Positions 33,613 to 42,405 of a DNA stretch of 64,000 nucleotides are shown here, one piece after another. Numbering within the stretch: position 1 is the first letter of the stretch; each line of letters starts with the position of its first letter. This DNA comes from Kiritimatiellaceae bacterium (GTDB lineage: Bacteria > Verrucomicrobiota > Kiritimatiellia > Kiritimatiellales > Tichowtungiaceae): positions 18,462-82,461 of the forward strand of contig JABFQY010000007.1 of assembly GCA_013141415.1 (NCBI GenBank). Reading direction: 5' to 3'. The notes beneath the pieces were generated by a model, which made no database searches, was not told the origin of the DNA, and saw only the letters and a list, made by a program, of their open reading frames with translations. Both the position numbers and the translations under genes were made by a program.

Positions 33613-34092
33613 ATGCGCCGCATGACTAAACACAAACGTCCCGGCTGGGATGAGTATTTTATGGACATCGCCCATGTGGTGGCGCGGCGGGGTAACTGCT
33701 GCCGCCGTCAGGTGGCGGCGGTGATTGTGCGCGACCGGCGGATTATTTCGACCGGTTATAACGGCACGCCGCGCGGAATCGCCAATTGCGACGAAGGCGG
33801 ATGTACACGCTGTAACTCCGAAGCGCCATCGGGAAGCTCGTTGGGCGACTGCGTCTGCTGTCACGCCGAAGAGAACGCGATTGTGCAGGCGGCCTATCAC
33901 GGTATTTCGGTGAAGGACGGAATTCTCTATTGCACGATCAGTCCGTGTCTGATGTGCACAAAGATGATGATCAACGCCGGGCTGGCGGAAGTGGTCTATG
34001 AACATGAGTACCACTTCAACGATCAGGCCAAAGCGCTGTTCAAAGAAGCCGGTGTGACCTGCCGCCAGTTTGTGCGGGAGAAGTCAGGTTGA
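33613..34092 (+). CDS. Deoxycytidylate (dCMP) deaminase family protein
   Basis: 159 residues. Zinc-site motifs HAEENAI and SPCLMCTKMMI are clear, with the substrate loop YNGTPRGIANCDEGGC typical of ComEB/dCMP deaminases. It would feed dUMP to thymidylate synthesis; dut in this window does the same from dUTP. A second ATG at codon 4 is an equal start candidate. Confidence 0.92.
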   Translation: MRRMTKHKRPGWDEYFMDIAHVVARRGNCCRRQVAAVIVRDRRIISTGYNGTPRGIANCDEGGCTRCNSEAPSGSSLGDCVCCHAEENAIVQAAYHGISVKDGILYCTISPCLMCTKMMINAGLAEVVYEHEYHFNDQAKALFKEAGVTCRQFVREKSG

Positions 34093-34175
34093 ATGTCGAA
34101 TAACGAATATTGAACAAGGAATGTCGACCGCCGAAGGCAGAGGCTGGAGGAACGACAGCAACGGAGCGAAGTGAA
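34093..34175. repeat. Short intergenic dispersed-repeat-like sequence
   Basis: GTCGAATAACGAATATTGAAC and ACGGAGCGAAGTGAAGTGG words between the deaminase and DUF3108 genes look non-coding and unlike the flanks. It opens an upstream in-frame extension of the DUF3108 gene that I do not accept. Confidence 0.35.
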
Positions 34176-34181
34176 GTGGCA

Positions 34182-34997
34182 ATGCTGAAATTTATACATA
34201 GCCGGAGTTCTCGATTCATTATTCGGTGTTCTGCGGTTCTTCTGTTCGCTGGCAGCGCCGCTGCCGGCGGGCTGCCGTTTCCTCTGAACGAGCGGCTGGA
34301 TTACCGTATTTCGTGGAACGGCATTCTGGTGGCGTGGTCGACCTCAACGACCGGCATGATTGAAACGAACGGAACGAACTACGTTTTCGTGCGGGTGGAA
34401 ACCCAGACCTATCCTATTTTTGATGTTTTTTATCGGGTGAATGACCTGCACGAATGTCTGCTCGATCCGGAAACGCTTCTGCCGGTCCGCTTTGAAAAAA
34501 ATATGCGGGAAGGGCGCTCGCGATACCACGACGTGACCACCTTTGATTATGCCAACGGCGTCGCCCGGTTCGAAAATGTGGGTGCCGGTACCGTAACCAA
34601 TGTGCCGATCAGCGCGGACACCCGCGACTATCTCAGCTTCATGTATTTCATGCGCGGTCAGGAGCTGACGCCCGGCAAAACCACGACGCACCATGTGCTG
34701 GCCGACGACAAGGTTTACGAGGTGCTGGTTCATGCGGGGGAAATCGAAAAGATCGGGCTGTCGAATTATCCGGACGTGCCGAGCCTGCAACTTGATCCGG
34801 AGGCCGCATTTAACGGGTTGTTTGTCCGCTGCGGAAAAGCTACGCTTTGGGTGTCACGGGATCCGAGGAGGCTTTTGACCTGTATGAAAGCCTGGGTTCC
34901 GTTCGGACGCGTCACAGTAAGACTGAACGACGTCTCCGGTGACGGAAACGATTTTTGGATTACGAAGAAAGAAAATGATGTCAAAAACGAAAACTAG
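34182..34997 (+). CDS. DUF3108-family secreted protein
   Basis: 271 residues from ATG 34182. It has a signal peptide (AVLLFAGSAAAGG). The body (LDYRISWNGILVAWSTSTT, YRVNDLHECLLDPETLLPV, VLADDKVYEVLV) follows the DUF3108 pattern of beta-rich periplasmic proteins. Function is unknown. Its end overlaps kdsB by 23 bp, placing it at the head of the LPS operon and suggesting an envelope role. Confidence 0.82.
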   Translation: MLKFIHSRSSRFIIRCSAVLLFAGSAAAGGLPFPLNERLDYRISWNGILVAWSTSTTGMIETNGTNYVFVRVETQTYPIFDVFYRVNDLHECLLDPETLLPVRFEKNMREGRSRYHDVTTFDYANGVARFENVGAGTVTNVPISADTRDYLSFMYFMRGQELTPGKTTTHHVLADDKVYEVLVHAGEIEKIGLSNYPDVPSLQLDPEAAFNGLFVRCGKATLWVSRDPRRLLTCMKAWVPFGRVTVRLNDVSGDGNDFWITKKENDVKNEN

Positions 34998-35748
34998 CCG
35001 CGTGATCGGAGTGATACCGGCGCGCTGGGCCTCCACGCGGCTTCCGGGTAAACCGCTGGCGATGATCGCGGGCAAGCCGATGATTCAGCGCGTGGCGGAA
35101 CAAGTGGTAAAGGCCAAATCGCTGTCGGCGGTTCTGGTCGCTACCGACGATCAGCGCATTATGGATGCTGTGGCTTCCTTTAAAATTCCCGGCGTGAAAG
35201 CCGTTATGACCCGCGCCGATCATCCGTCGGGCACCGACCGGATTGCCGAAGCCGTCGCGAACGAAAAGTGCGACGTGCTGATCAATATTCAGGGCGACGA
35301 GCCGCTGATGGAGCCAGAACTGATTGACCGGCTGGCCGAAGTGATGCTTTCCGGCGACTGGGATATGGCCACCGCCGCCGCGCCGATTAAAACCGAAGCC
35401 GACTTGAAAAATCCGGCCGTGGTGAAAGCCGTTTTCGCCCGCGATGGGCAAGCACTCTATTTTTCCCGCTCCGTCATTCCGCACGTCCGCGACGCCGGAA
35501 CCGATGCGACCGGCGCGCACTGGCGGCACATCGGCATTTACGCCTACCGCCGCGACTATCTTTTAAAACTGGTGGCGGAGCCGCCGTGCCGGCTGGAAAA
35601 TCTGGAGAAACTGGAACAGCTCCGCGCGCTCTACATCGGCTGCCGGATGAACGTTTTGCAGGTCGAGGATGTCGGTATCGGAGTCGACACGCCGGAAGAT
35701 ATTTTGAAAGTCGAATCTATCCTTGCGTCGGGGAAAATTAATTCATGA
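34975..35748 (+). CDS. kdsB: 3-deoxy-manno-octulosonate cytidylyltransferase
   Basis: 257 residues. The nucleotide-binding start IGVIPARWASTRLPGKPL is diagnostic, with INIQGDEPLM and the C-terminal VGIGVDTPEDI. It activates KDO with CTP for lipid A-core synthesis, which implies an LPS outer membrane. Two adjacent ATGs (34975, 34978) are possible. It partners kdsA downstream. Confidence 0.97.
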   Translation: MMSKTKTSRVIGVIPARWASTRLPGKPLAMIAGKPMIQRVAEQVVKAKSLSAVLVATDDQRIMDAVASFKIPGVKAVMTRADHPSGTDRIAEAVANEKCDVLINIQGDEPLMEPELIDRLAEVMLSGDWDMATAAAPIKTEADLKNPAVVKAVFARDGQALYFSRSVIPHVRDAGTDATGAHWRHIGIYAYRRDYLLKLVAEPPCRLENLEKLEQLRALYIGCRMNVLQVEDVGIGVDTPEDILKVESILASGKINS

Positions 35749-35784
35749 AACTAGCTGTTGTTTACCAACACTGAAAGGAGCGAA

Positions 35785-36303
35785 ATGGAACATTCCGGAT
35801 TTTGGAAACGTGTGGTTGCTTACCTAATTGACATTATTCCAATTACGTTGCTGGTGATCGGTATCTTTTACTTTTATTTTGGCTTTGATGATGCAATTCG
35901 TGCGTATTTCGCCAACAAAGATGATTTAGATGCAAAACTCCGCTTTTATAGATTCAAAGGACTTGTTCGCGACATGTCGTTTTTTTGTTGGCTCGGGTAC
36001 TGTCTTTTCATGGAATCAAGTCCACTTCAAGGTACGCTGGGTAAGTATTTTCTTGGCATGAGAGTCGTCGATTCCAAGGGTGAAACGTTATCTTTTACAA
36101 AGGCTTTGGTTAGGACTCTCATGAAAGTTATTTCGTACGTTGTGCTTGGCGCCGGATTCCTATGGATCGCATTCACAAAACAAAAACAAGGATGGCACGA
36201 CAAGGTTGCGAAGACATTTGTGATAAATACTAATTCAATAATCGGGCGGAATGATCGGGGAATTCATTATCCGGAATCAAATATCAGAAGACGTCGGATA
36301 TAG
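35785..36303 (+). CDS. RDD-family membrane protein
   Basis: 172 residues from ATG 35785, after AAGGAG. It has helices VVAYLIDIIPITLLVIGIFY and FFCWLGYCLFM, with the family arginine/aspartate segments (GFWKRVVAYLIDII, GKYFLGMRVVD). Codon use is clearly AT-richer than the neighbouring kds genes, so it is probably an acquired gene inserted in the LPS cluster. Function unknown. Confidence 0.85.
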   Translation: MEHSGFWKRVVAYLIDIIPITLLVIGIFYFYFGFDDAIRAYFANKDDLDAKLRFYRFKGLVRDMSFFCWLGYCLFMESSPLQGTLGKYFLGMRVVDSKGETLSFTKALVRTLMKVISYVVLGAGFLWIAFTKQKQGWHDKVAKTFVINTNSIIGRNDRGIHYPESNIRRRRI

Positions 36304-36315
36304 AGGCCGTTTTAG

Positions 36316-36606
36316 ATGACACCGACTGTACAGAATGCGATAGCGCGACCTGATTATCAGGTTGAGCTTTTGTTTGATAACGGCGAGAAGAGGCTGTTTG
36401 ATATGACGCCTTATTTGGACTGCGGGGTTTTTGCTGAACTGAGAGACCGGAAACTTTTTGAAACGGTTCATGTGAGCTTCGACGCAGTTGAGTGGGAAAA
36501 CGGCGCGGATTTGTGTCCGGAAGTGCTTTATGAGAAGAGCCGTCCGGCGGAACAGATTATGATTGCGGCGGAAGAGCCAGAAATTTACGGGAGAAAAAAT
36601 GACTAA
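36316..36606 (+). CDS. DUF2442 protein
   Basis: 96 residues. The pattern YQVELLFDNGEKRLFDMTPYL, FAELRDRKLFETVHVSFDAVEW and a C-terminal PEVLYEKS fits DUF2442, a small family often found beside toxin-antitoxin-like DUF4160 genes. No DUF4160 partner is present. The 3' end overlaps the kdsA start by 8 bp. Confidence 0.8.
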   Translation: MTPTVQNAIARPDYQVELLFDNGEKRLFDMTPYLDCGVFAELRDRKLFETVHVSFDAVEWENGADLCPEVLYEKSRPAEQIMIAAEEPEIYGRKND

Positions 36607-37414
36607 AGTGGTGAATGTGAACGGGGTGAAGTTCGGCGGGAATAATCCGCTGGCACTGATTGCGGGGCCGTGCGTAATTGAGAGTCGCGAAGGGTGCATG
36701 GAGATTGCCGATAAGCTGGTGAAGATGGCGAAGCGCCTGAATATCCCGCTGGTGTTTAAGGCGTCCTACGACAAGGCGAACCGCACGTCGATTAACGCTT
36801 ACCGCGGGCCGGGCATCGCCAAAGGGCTCGAAATTCTGGCGGAGATTAAAGCCAAGTACAACGTGCCGGTTCTGACGGATGTTCACAGCATTGAGGAAAT
36901 CCATATCGCCTCTAAGGTGGTGGATATTATTCAGCTTCCTGCGTTTTTGATCCGCCAGACCGATATCGTGGTGGCGGCCGGCGAAAGCGGCGCGGTGGTG
37001 AATGTTAAGAAAGCACAGTTCGCCGCTCCGTGGGATATGAAGAATGTGGTGAAGAAACTTGAGTCGACCGGCAATACGAAGATTATGCTGACCGAGCGCG
37101 GCGCGTCGTTCGGCTACAACACGCTGGTGGCCGATATGCGCAGTCTGGTAATTATGCGCGAGATGGGCTATCCAGTGATTTTCGACGCGACGCACTCCGT
37201 GCAGTCTCCCGGCGGGAAGGGCGATTCGTCCGGCGGCGACGGACGGTTTGCCCCGTATCTGGCCAAGGCTGCGGCGGCGGTCGGCGTGGACGGTATGTTT
37301 ATTGAGACGCATCCCGATCCGTCGAAGGCGCTGTCGGACGGTCCGAATATGATCCCGACGGGCGAACTGGCCGCTTTGTGGAAAAAACTGAACGCAATCA
37401 ATGAGGTGAAGTAA
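36599..37414 (+). CDS. kdsA: 3-deoxy-8-phosphooctulonate synthase
   Basis: 271 residues from ATG 36599, after GGGAGAAAA. LIAGPCVIES, FKASYDKANRTS, LTDVHSIEE and the phosphate/PEP loop LTERGASFGYNTLV are present. It condenses PEP with arabinose-5-phosphate to give KDO-8-phosphate. It overlaps the next gene (TAATG). Confidence 0.97.
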   Translation: MTKVVNVNGVKFGGNNPLALIAGPCVIESREGCMEIADKLVKMAKRLNIPLVFKASYDKANRTSINAYRGPGIAKGLEILAEIKAKYNVPVLTDVHSIEEIHIASKVVDIIQLPAFLIRQTDIVVAAGESGAVVNVKKAQFAAPWDMKNVVKKLESTGNTKIMLTERGASFGYNTLVADMRSLVIMREMGYPVIFDATHSVQSPGGKGDSSGGDGRFAPYLAKAAAAVGVDGMFIETHPDPSKALSDGPNMIPTGELAALWKKLNAINEVK

Positions 37415-38268
37415 TGAAATTATCCAGACCATGGGGAATTTTAACTGCGGCTTGTGCGCTGGCGCTCCCGGTGCTGGCCCAGCAGGATTTGAATATGGAA
37501 ATTTCCGGTTTCCGTGTGCCGGAATATGACTCTCAGGGCGTGATGACCTCGCAACTGTTTGGCGATCGCGCCGAGGTGGAAGGCGGCGGTGAAGTGAAGA
37601 TTACCGGTCTGCGCGTGGAGTTCTACAAAGCGGGCAAGACGGTGGTGACGGTGACTTCGCCGTACTGTTTTTATAATCAGAAAACCCGCGAAGCCCATTC
37701 CGACGCGCCGGTGGCCGCCGATATGGAACGGCTGAAGATGACCGGTCGCGGATTTCTGTTGCAGGCCAGCAATAGTACCGTCCGGGTGTTCGACGACAGC
37801 CGCGTGACGATTAAAGACGCGATGAAACAGGTGGTGGCGGATGCGGCGGCAAATGTCGCCAGTAATACAGAAACCGTGATTACCTCGAAGGAGCTGTTCC
37901 TCGACTATAAAGCCCGTAAGGCCCGGTTTGAGAAAAATGTGCACGTCAAGGACGTGAAGATGGAGATGTTTTGCGATAAGCTGGAAATTCAGACCGGATC
38001 GGACAATCAAATTGACTGGATCGGCGCATCCACCGGCGTTAGAATCTTGAACGAAGGACGGGAAGCTCTCGCAGGGAAAGCAACCTATGACGCGAAAACC
38101 GACGAATTTTTGCTGGAAGATAATCCGAGACTGGTGGACGGACGGAATATGCTCATGGGTGAGCAGATTCGCTTTTGGCGGACGAACAAGCGTATGGTGT
38201 GCTCTCCATCAGCCCGGCTGGTCGTCTATTCCGACAAGGGTATGAAAACCGATTTTTTTGGGAAGTAA
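37414..38268 (+). CDS. LptA/OstA-like periplasmic LPS transport protein
   Basis: 284 residues with a signal peptide (ACALALPVLAQQ). The body is a series of beta-jellyroll segments, with LFGDRAEVEGGGEVKITGL, DSRVTIKDAMKQVVAD and MLMGEQIRFWRTNKRMVCSP resembling the OstA-like fold shared by LptA and LptC. It is placed between kdsA and lptB, as in Gram-negative LPS operons. It may combine the bridge and LptC roles, since no second LptC is seen. Confidence 0.8.
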   Translation: MKLSRPWGILTAACALALPVLAQQDLNMEISGFRVPEYDSQGVMTSQLFGDRAEVEGGGEVKITGLRVEFYKAGKTVVTVTSPYCFYNQKTREAHSDAPVAADMERLKMTGRGFLLQASNSTVRVFDDSRVTIKDAMKQVVADAAANVASNTETVITSKELFLDYKARKARFEKNVHVKDVKMEMFCDKLEIQTGSDNQIDWIGASTGVRILNEGREALAGKATYDAKTDEFLLEDNPRLVDGRNMLMGEQIRFWRTNKRMVCSPSARLVVYSDKGMKTDFFGK

Positions 38269-38269
38269 A

Positions 38270-39001
38270 ATGGAAGAAACCTATTTAGTCCGGACCGAAA
38301 AACTGGTTAAGAGCTATCGCGGCCGTACCGTAGTGAACGGCGTGGATGTCAATGTCCGTCCCGGCGAAATCGTCGGACTGCTCGGCCCGAACGGCGCGGG
38401 TAAGACGACAACGTTCTACATGGTGACCGGCCTGATTCAGCCGACAGCAGGCGAAGTCTGGTTCAAAGACCGCAACGTTTCGCATGTTCCCATGTACAAA
38501 CGGGCCCGCATGGGTCTTGGCTATCTTTCGCAGGAGCCGTCGATTTTCCGTAAACTCACAGTGCAGGAAAACGTCATGGCGATTCTGGAAACTCTGCCGA
38601 TTTCGGGTCGCGAACGTCGCGAGCGGCTGGAGTTTCTGCTGAATGAACTCAAGATTGCTCATCTGTCCAAGCAGCGCGCCTATACGCTTTCCGGCGGCGA
38701 GCGTCGTCGTCTGGAAATCACCCGCGCGCTGGTGACCAATCCGTCGCTGATTCTGCTCGACGAACCGTTCAGCGGCGTCGATCCGCTCGCGGTTTATGAA
38801 GTGCAGGAAATTATCAAAGACCTGCGCTCAAAAGGACTCGGCGTGCTGATCACCGACCACAACGTGCGCGAAACGCTGGCGGTGGTGGATCGCGCCTATC
38901 TGATGTGCGAAGGCAAAGTGCTCCGCGAAGGGGCCAGCTCATTTTTGGTTAACGATGAGATGAGCCGCGAACTCTATCTGGGCCCGCGGTTCAGTATGTA
39001 A
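38270..39001 (+). CDS. lptB: LPS export ABC transporter ATP-binding protein LptB
   Basis: 243 residues from ATG 38270. Walker A GPNGAGKTT, Q-loop GLGYLSQEPSIFRKL, signature LSGGERRR and Walker B LILLDEPFSGVD, followed by the LptB-type VLITDHNVRETL. It powers LPS extraction from the inner membrane with LptFG, which are not in the window. Confidence 0.97.
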   Translation: MEETYLVRTEKLVKSYRGRTVVNGVDVNVRPGEIVGLLGPNGAGKTTTFYMVTGLIQPTAGEVWFKDRNVSHVPMYKRARMGLGYLSQEPSIFRKLTVQENVMAILETLPISGRERRERLEFLLNELKIAHLSKQRAYTLSGGERRRLEITRALVTNPSLILLDEPFSGVDPLAVYEVQEIIKDLRSKGLGVLITDHNVRETLAVVDRAYLMCEGKVLREGASSFLVNDEMSRELYLGPRFSM

Positions 39002-39016
39002 CGAAAGGAGAAGCTC

Positions 39017-39322
39017 ATGCAGGTACATATCACAGGAAGACACGTAGAGATATCGGACGGAATCCGGGAGCATATCTACGGCAAGGTCGAGCGGACTCTG
39101 ATCGATTTTCCGCGCGTCGAGGACGTGCGCATTATTCTGGAATTGCAGAAGCTCGTGCATACCGCTGAAGTGCTGGTGCAGGGCAAGAAAATCCACGTAG
39201 AGGGCAAAGCGTCTTCGGAGAACATGTACACTTCGATTGATGATGCATTGACCAAGGCGGAGAGTCAGTTGCGCAAGCAGCACCAGAAGGTGCAGGATAT
39301 TCATCATCATCCGGCGAGCTAA
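39017..39322 (+). CDS. hpf: Ribosome hibernation promoting factor (short form)
   Basis: 101 residues starting MQVHITGRHVEISDGIREHI, with the family segment VQGKKIHVEGKASSENMYTSIDDA. The short form binds the decoding centre and supports ribosome dimers in stationary phase. Its place between lptB and hprK matches the rpoN-operon-like arrangement of many Gram-negatives, but rpoN is absent here. Confidence 0.95.
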   Translation: MQVHITGRHVEISDGIREHIYGKVERTLIDFPRVEDVRIILELQKLVHTAEVLVQGKKIHVEGKASSENMYTSIDDALTKAESQLRKQHQKVQDIHHHPAS

Positions 39323-39337
39323 ACGAAAGCGGTTGCT

Positions 39338-40273
39338 GTGGCGATTACACTGAAAGAACTGCTGGATCACGGAGTCGAACGCCTTTCACTGGAACTGGTG
39401 TGGGGCGAAGGGCGGCTGGATCGTCCGATCGAAGAGAAGGCAATCAACCGGCCCGGCCTCGCGCTGACCGGGTTCTTTCAGTATTTCGCCCAGCGCCGTC
39501 TGCAGGTTTTCGGGCTGGCGGAATTCACCTATCTCAAAAGTCTGAGTACTGAAGAACGCGAAATCCGCCTGCGCGGTATTCTGGAAAAAAATGTTCCCGC
39601 AATCATTATTTCCCGCAATCGCAACCCGCTTCCAGAGTTGCGGGCTTTGTGTGAGGAATACGAAACGCCGTTGCTCCGTTCTGCGATGATCACCAGTCAC
39701 TTCATTAATGAATGTACGCTGGTGCTGGAAGAGCTGACGGCGCCGCATGACCGGGTTCAGGGCACCATGCTTGAAATTATGGGAATCGGCGTTCTGCTTC
39801 AGGGGCAGGCCGGAATCGGTAAAAGCGAAACCGCTCTTTCGCTGATTGGGCGCGGCTACAGTCTGGTTGCCGACGATGTAACCGAAATGGTGCGCGCCGG
39901 CGGACGCGTGATGGCTTTTGCCCATGAACTGACACGCTACCACATGGAAATCCGCGGCGTCGGCATTGTGCATGTGCCCAGCCTGTTCGGTGTATCGGCG
40001 ATTCGACGGGATGCCATACTCGACATGGTGATCAATCTTCATCCGTACACGAATGACGCGGAAGAAGACCGCACAGGCCTCCAGCCGACTGAAATTGAAA
40101 TTCTAGGTATCAAAATTCCCTATTTTTCTCTGCCGGTCAGCTCCGGACGCGACATGGCAAATATTGTTGAAGCCGCCGCGTTAAACTATAAACTGAAATT
40201 GCTTGGGCATGATGCGGCTAAAGAGCTGGATGAAAAACTGATCGGAAACTTTCTTCGTAAGGCGGCGCGATAA
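39338..40273 (+). CDS. hprK: HPr kinase/phosphorylase
   Basis: 311 residues from GTG 39338. Walker A GQAGIGKSETAL and the following LVADDVTEM, with the HPrK signature HMEIRGVGIVHVPSLFG. It phosphorylates HPr on the regulatory serine. The stop overlaps the ptsH ATG by one base. Confidence 0.96.
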   Translation: MAITLKELLDHGVERLSLELVWGEGRLDRPIEEKAINRPGLALTGFFQYFAQRRLQVFGLAEFTYLKSLSTEEREIRLRGILEKNVPAIIISRNRNPLPELRALCEEYETPLLRSAMITSHFINECTLVLEELTAPHDRVQGTMLEIMGIGVLLQGQAGIGKSETALSLIGRGYSLVADDVTEMVRAGGRVMAFAHELTRYHMEIRGVGIVHVPSLFGVSAIRRDAILDMVINLHPYTNDAEEDRTGLQPTEIEILGIKIPYFSLPVSSGRDMANIVEAAALNYKLKLLGHDAAKELDEKLIGNFLRKAAR

Positions 40274-40557
40274 TGGCAGACCAAAAAACCATTTTAAGGG
40301 AATTTGAGGTGCTGAATAAATACGGCATCCATGCCCGGCCGGCCGCTCTGCTGGTGAAAACCGCCGGAAAATTCTCGTGCGATATTTTTATCGGACAGAA
40401 AGGCGCTGAGGAAGTCTCCGCCAAAAGCATCATGGGTCTGCTCACCATCGAAGGGTATCAGGGCGCCCGGATCATCGTGCGCGTTGTCGGCTCGGATGCC
40501 GAAAAGGCTCTGGCCGAAATTGCAGAACTCTTCGAGAAAAAATTCTTCGAGGACTAA
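40273..40557 (+). CDS. ptsH: Phosphocarrier protein HPr
   Basis: 94 residues with GIHARPA (catalytic His) and SAKSIMGLL (regulatory Ser), so both the EI and HPrK phosphorylation sites are present. No sugar EII genes lie nearby, which suggests a regulatory PTS. Confidence 0.97.
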   Translation: MADQKTILREFEVLNKYGIHARPAALLVKTAGKFSCDIFIGQKGAEEVSAKSIMGLLTIEGYQGARIIVRVVGSDAEKALAEIAELFEKKFFED

Positions 40558-40558
40558 C

Positions 40559-42340
40559 GTGTCTGAAATAACTACATCTTCTCCCGGCGAGCTGGTTCTG
40601 CGGGGCGTTGGTGTGTCGCCCGGAGTGGTGATCGGCGAAGTGGTGGTATTCGCCCAGGAAGGCGCGGCGGTTCCTGAACGGGTCATCGGCGAACAGGATG
40701 TGCCGCTGGAAATCGCCCGCTTCGAAGAAGCTCTCATCAAAACCCGCCACCAGATATCCGGAATTCAGCGCAAGGTCGCCGAGGCGCTCGGAGAAAAACA
40801 TGCCAGCATTTTTGATGCGCATCTGCTGGTCGTGGATGACCGCTACTTTGTTGAAGAGGTGATTCGCGAACTGCGCGAACAGCACCGTAATGTCGAAGCG
40901 GTTCTTCGCAAAGTCGCTGACCGCTACATTGAAATGCTCAGCCGTGTCGATGACGACTATCTGCGGGAGCGCGTCGCCGATGTGCGGGACGTTACCCGCC
41001 GTATCAGTACCAATCTGGCTGGCGAGCGGATGAATCGCATGGATCAGCTTGAACGGCCCTGTATTGCCGTTGCGCGTGACTTTTCGCCGTCAGACACCGC
41101 CAGTATAAACCGCAATATTGTGCATGCGCTTGTCACCGATCTCGGCAGTGCCACATCGCATACGGCGATTATGGCCCGCGCATTGGAAGTGCCTGCCGTG
41201 GTCGGCCTGCGTGATATCAGCGCGCAGATCAGCTCCGGCGAGACGGTGCTGGTGGACGGCAGCAAAGGACTGGTGATTGTTCGTCCAACCTCCGAACGTC
41301 TTCTGGCCTACGCGCAGAAAGCGGAAGAACATAAACTGATCCTTTGCGAACTGGAGACGCTCAAAGACAAGCCGTCGGAAACCAAAGACGGTTACTATGT
41401 TCCGATCGCAGCGAATATCGAACTGCCGGCTGAAATTTCAGGGATCAGTAAACACGGAGCCAAAGGGATCGGCCTTTTCCGCACCGAGTTTCTGTTTCTC
41501 AATGAAGACGGGATTCCGGATGAAGACGAGCAGACCCGGGTTTACAGCGAGGCCGCCGACCAATGCGCACCCGACAATGTTGTGATCCGGACACTCGATC
41601 TGGGCGGCGACAAATTTTCATCCAGCGTAAAAACAGCACACGAGATGAATCCGTTTCTAGGTTTCCGCGCCATCCGGTTCTGTTTGGCTAATCCGGCATT
41701 TTTCAAGGTGCAACTGCGCGCCATTCTGCGCGCCGCCGCCGGACGAAATATTTCCATGATGTATCCGATGGTTTGCTGTCTCAGTGAAGTGATTCAGGCC
41801 AATGGGATACTTGAAGAATGCCGGCAGGAACTGAAAAAAGCGGGGATTCCCTGCGCCGAAAAACTGCCGGTCGGCGTCATGATTGAAATTCCTTCTGCTG
41901 CGCTCACCGCCGACCTGATTGCGCCGCATGTCGATTTTTTCAGCATCGGCACCAACGACCTGATTCAGTACACGCTGGCCGTTGACCGGGTGAACGAAAA
42001 CGTCTCCCACCTCTACATGCCGACCCATATTTCTATCCTCAAGCTCATCCGCCGGACGGTGATGGCGGGGCATGCACACCGGATTCCGGTTGCCGTCTGC
42101 GGACAAATGGCTGCCGCACCGGAACTGGTGCCGCTGCTCATCGGACTCGGCGTAGACGAACTCAGCATCAGTCCGCCGTCGGTTCCGATGATTAAAGATG
42201 TCATCCGCAATCTGCACTATTCAGAGTGCCGCACGCTGGCCAAAGAGGCTTTACAGGCCGGTGACTGCGATGATGTGATTGCGAAATGCCGTGCACTGCT
42301 GCAAAAAACGTCGCCGGAAATTCTTGAGTTGATCAGCTGA
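40559..42340 (+). CDS. ptsI: PTS enzyme I (phosphoenolpyruvate-protein phosphotransferase)
   Basis: 593 residues from GTG 40559, after GAGGA and two bases past the ptsH stop; longer frames overlap ptsH. The phospho-His motif is GSATSHTAIMARALEVPAVVG minus its last residue, and the PEP domain shows GLFRTEFLF and FFSIGTNDLIQYTLAVDR. There is no GAF domain, so it is the ordinary EI and not PtsP. Confidence 0.96.
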   Translation: MSEITTSSPGELVLRGVGVSPGVVIGEVVVFAQEGAAVPERVIGEQDVPLEIARFEEALIKTRHQISGIQRKVAEALGEKHASIFDAHLLVVDDRYFVEEVIRELREQHRNVEAVLRKVADRYIEMLSRVDDDYLRERVADVRDVTRRISTNLAGERMNRMDQLERPCIAVARDFSPSDTASINRNIVHALVTDLGSATSHTAIMARALEVPAVVGLRDISAQISSGETVLVDGSKGLVIVRPTSERLLAYAQKAEEHKLILCELETLKDKPSETKDGYYVPIAANIELPAEISGISKHGAKGIGLFRTEFLFLNEDGIPDEDEQTRVYSEAADQCAPDNVVIRTLDLGGDKFSSSVKTAHEMNPFLGFRAIRFCLANPAFFKVQLRAILRAAAGRNISMMYPMVCCLSEVIQANGILEECRQELKKAGIPCAEKLPVGVMIEIPSAALTADLIAPHVDFFSIGTNDLIQYTLAVDRVNENVSHLYMPTHISILKLIRRTVMAGHAHRIPVAVCGQMAAAPELVPLLIGLGVDELSISPPSVPMIKDVIRNLHYSECRTLAKEALQAGDCDDVIAKCRALLQKTSPEILELIS

Positions 42341-42352
42341 AGCGGGTACATT
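42324..42352 (+). promoter_or_regulatory. Predicted metK promoter
   Basis: TTGAGT at 42324-42329 and TACATT at 42347-42352 are 17 bp apart, overlapping the end of ptsI and 54 bp before the metK ATG. The same TACATT -10 box recurs before tRNA-Arg. No SAM riboswitch structure is seen in the leader. Confidence 0.5.
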
Positions 42353-42405
42353 CTCTCGAAATCCATTCATCCGGATAAACGAATTGATAGAGAGGAACCC
42401 GCGCT

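Noticed and set aside
34110..34181. Longer N-terminus of the DUF3108 protein
   Set aside because: The extra residues come from repeat-like DNA and would bury the signal peptide.
42341..42405. SAM riboswitch in the metK leader
   Set aside because: The leader is short and shows none of the paired elements or terminator of known SAM riboswitches.
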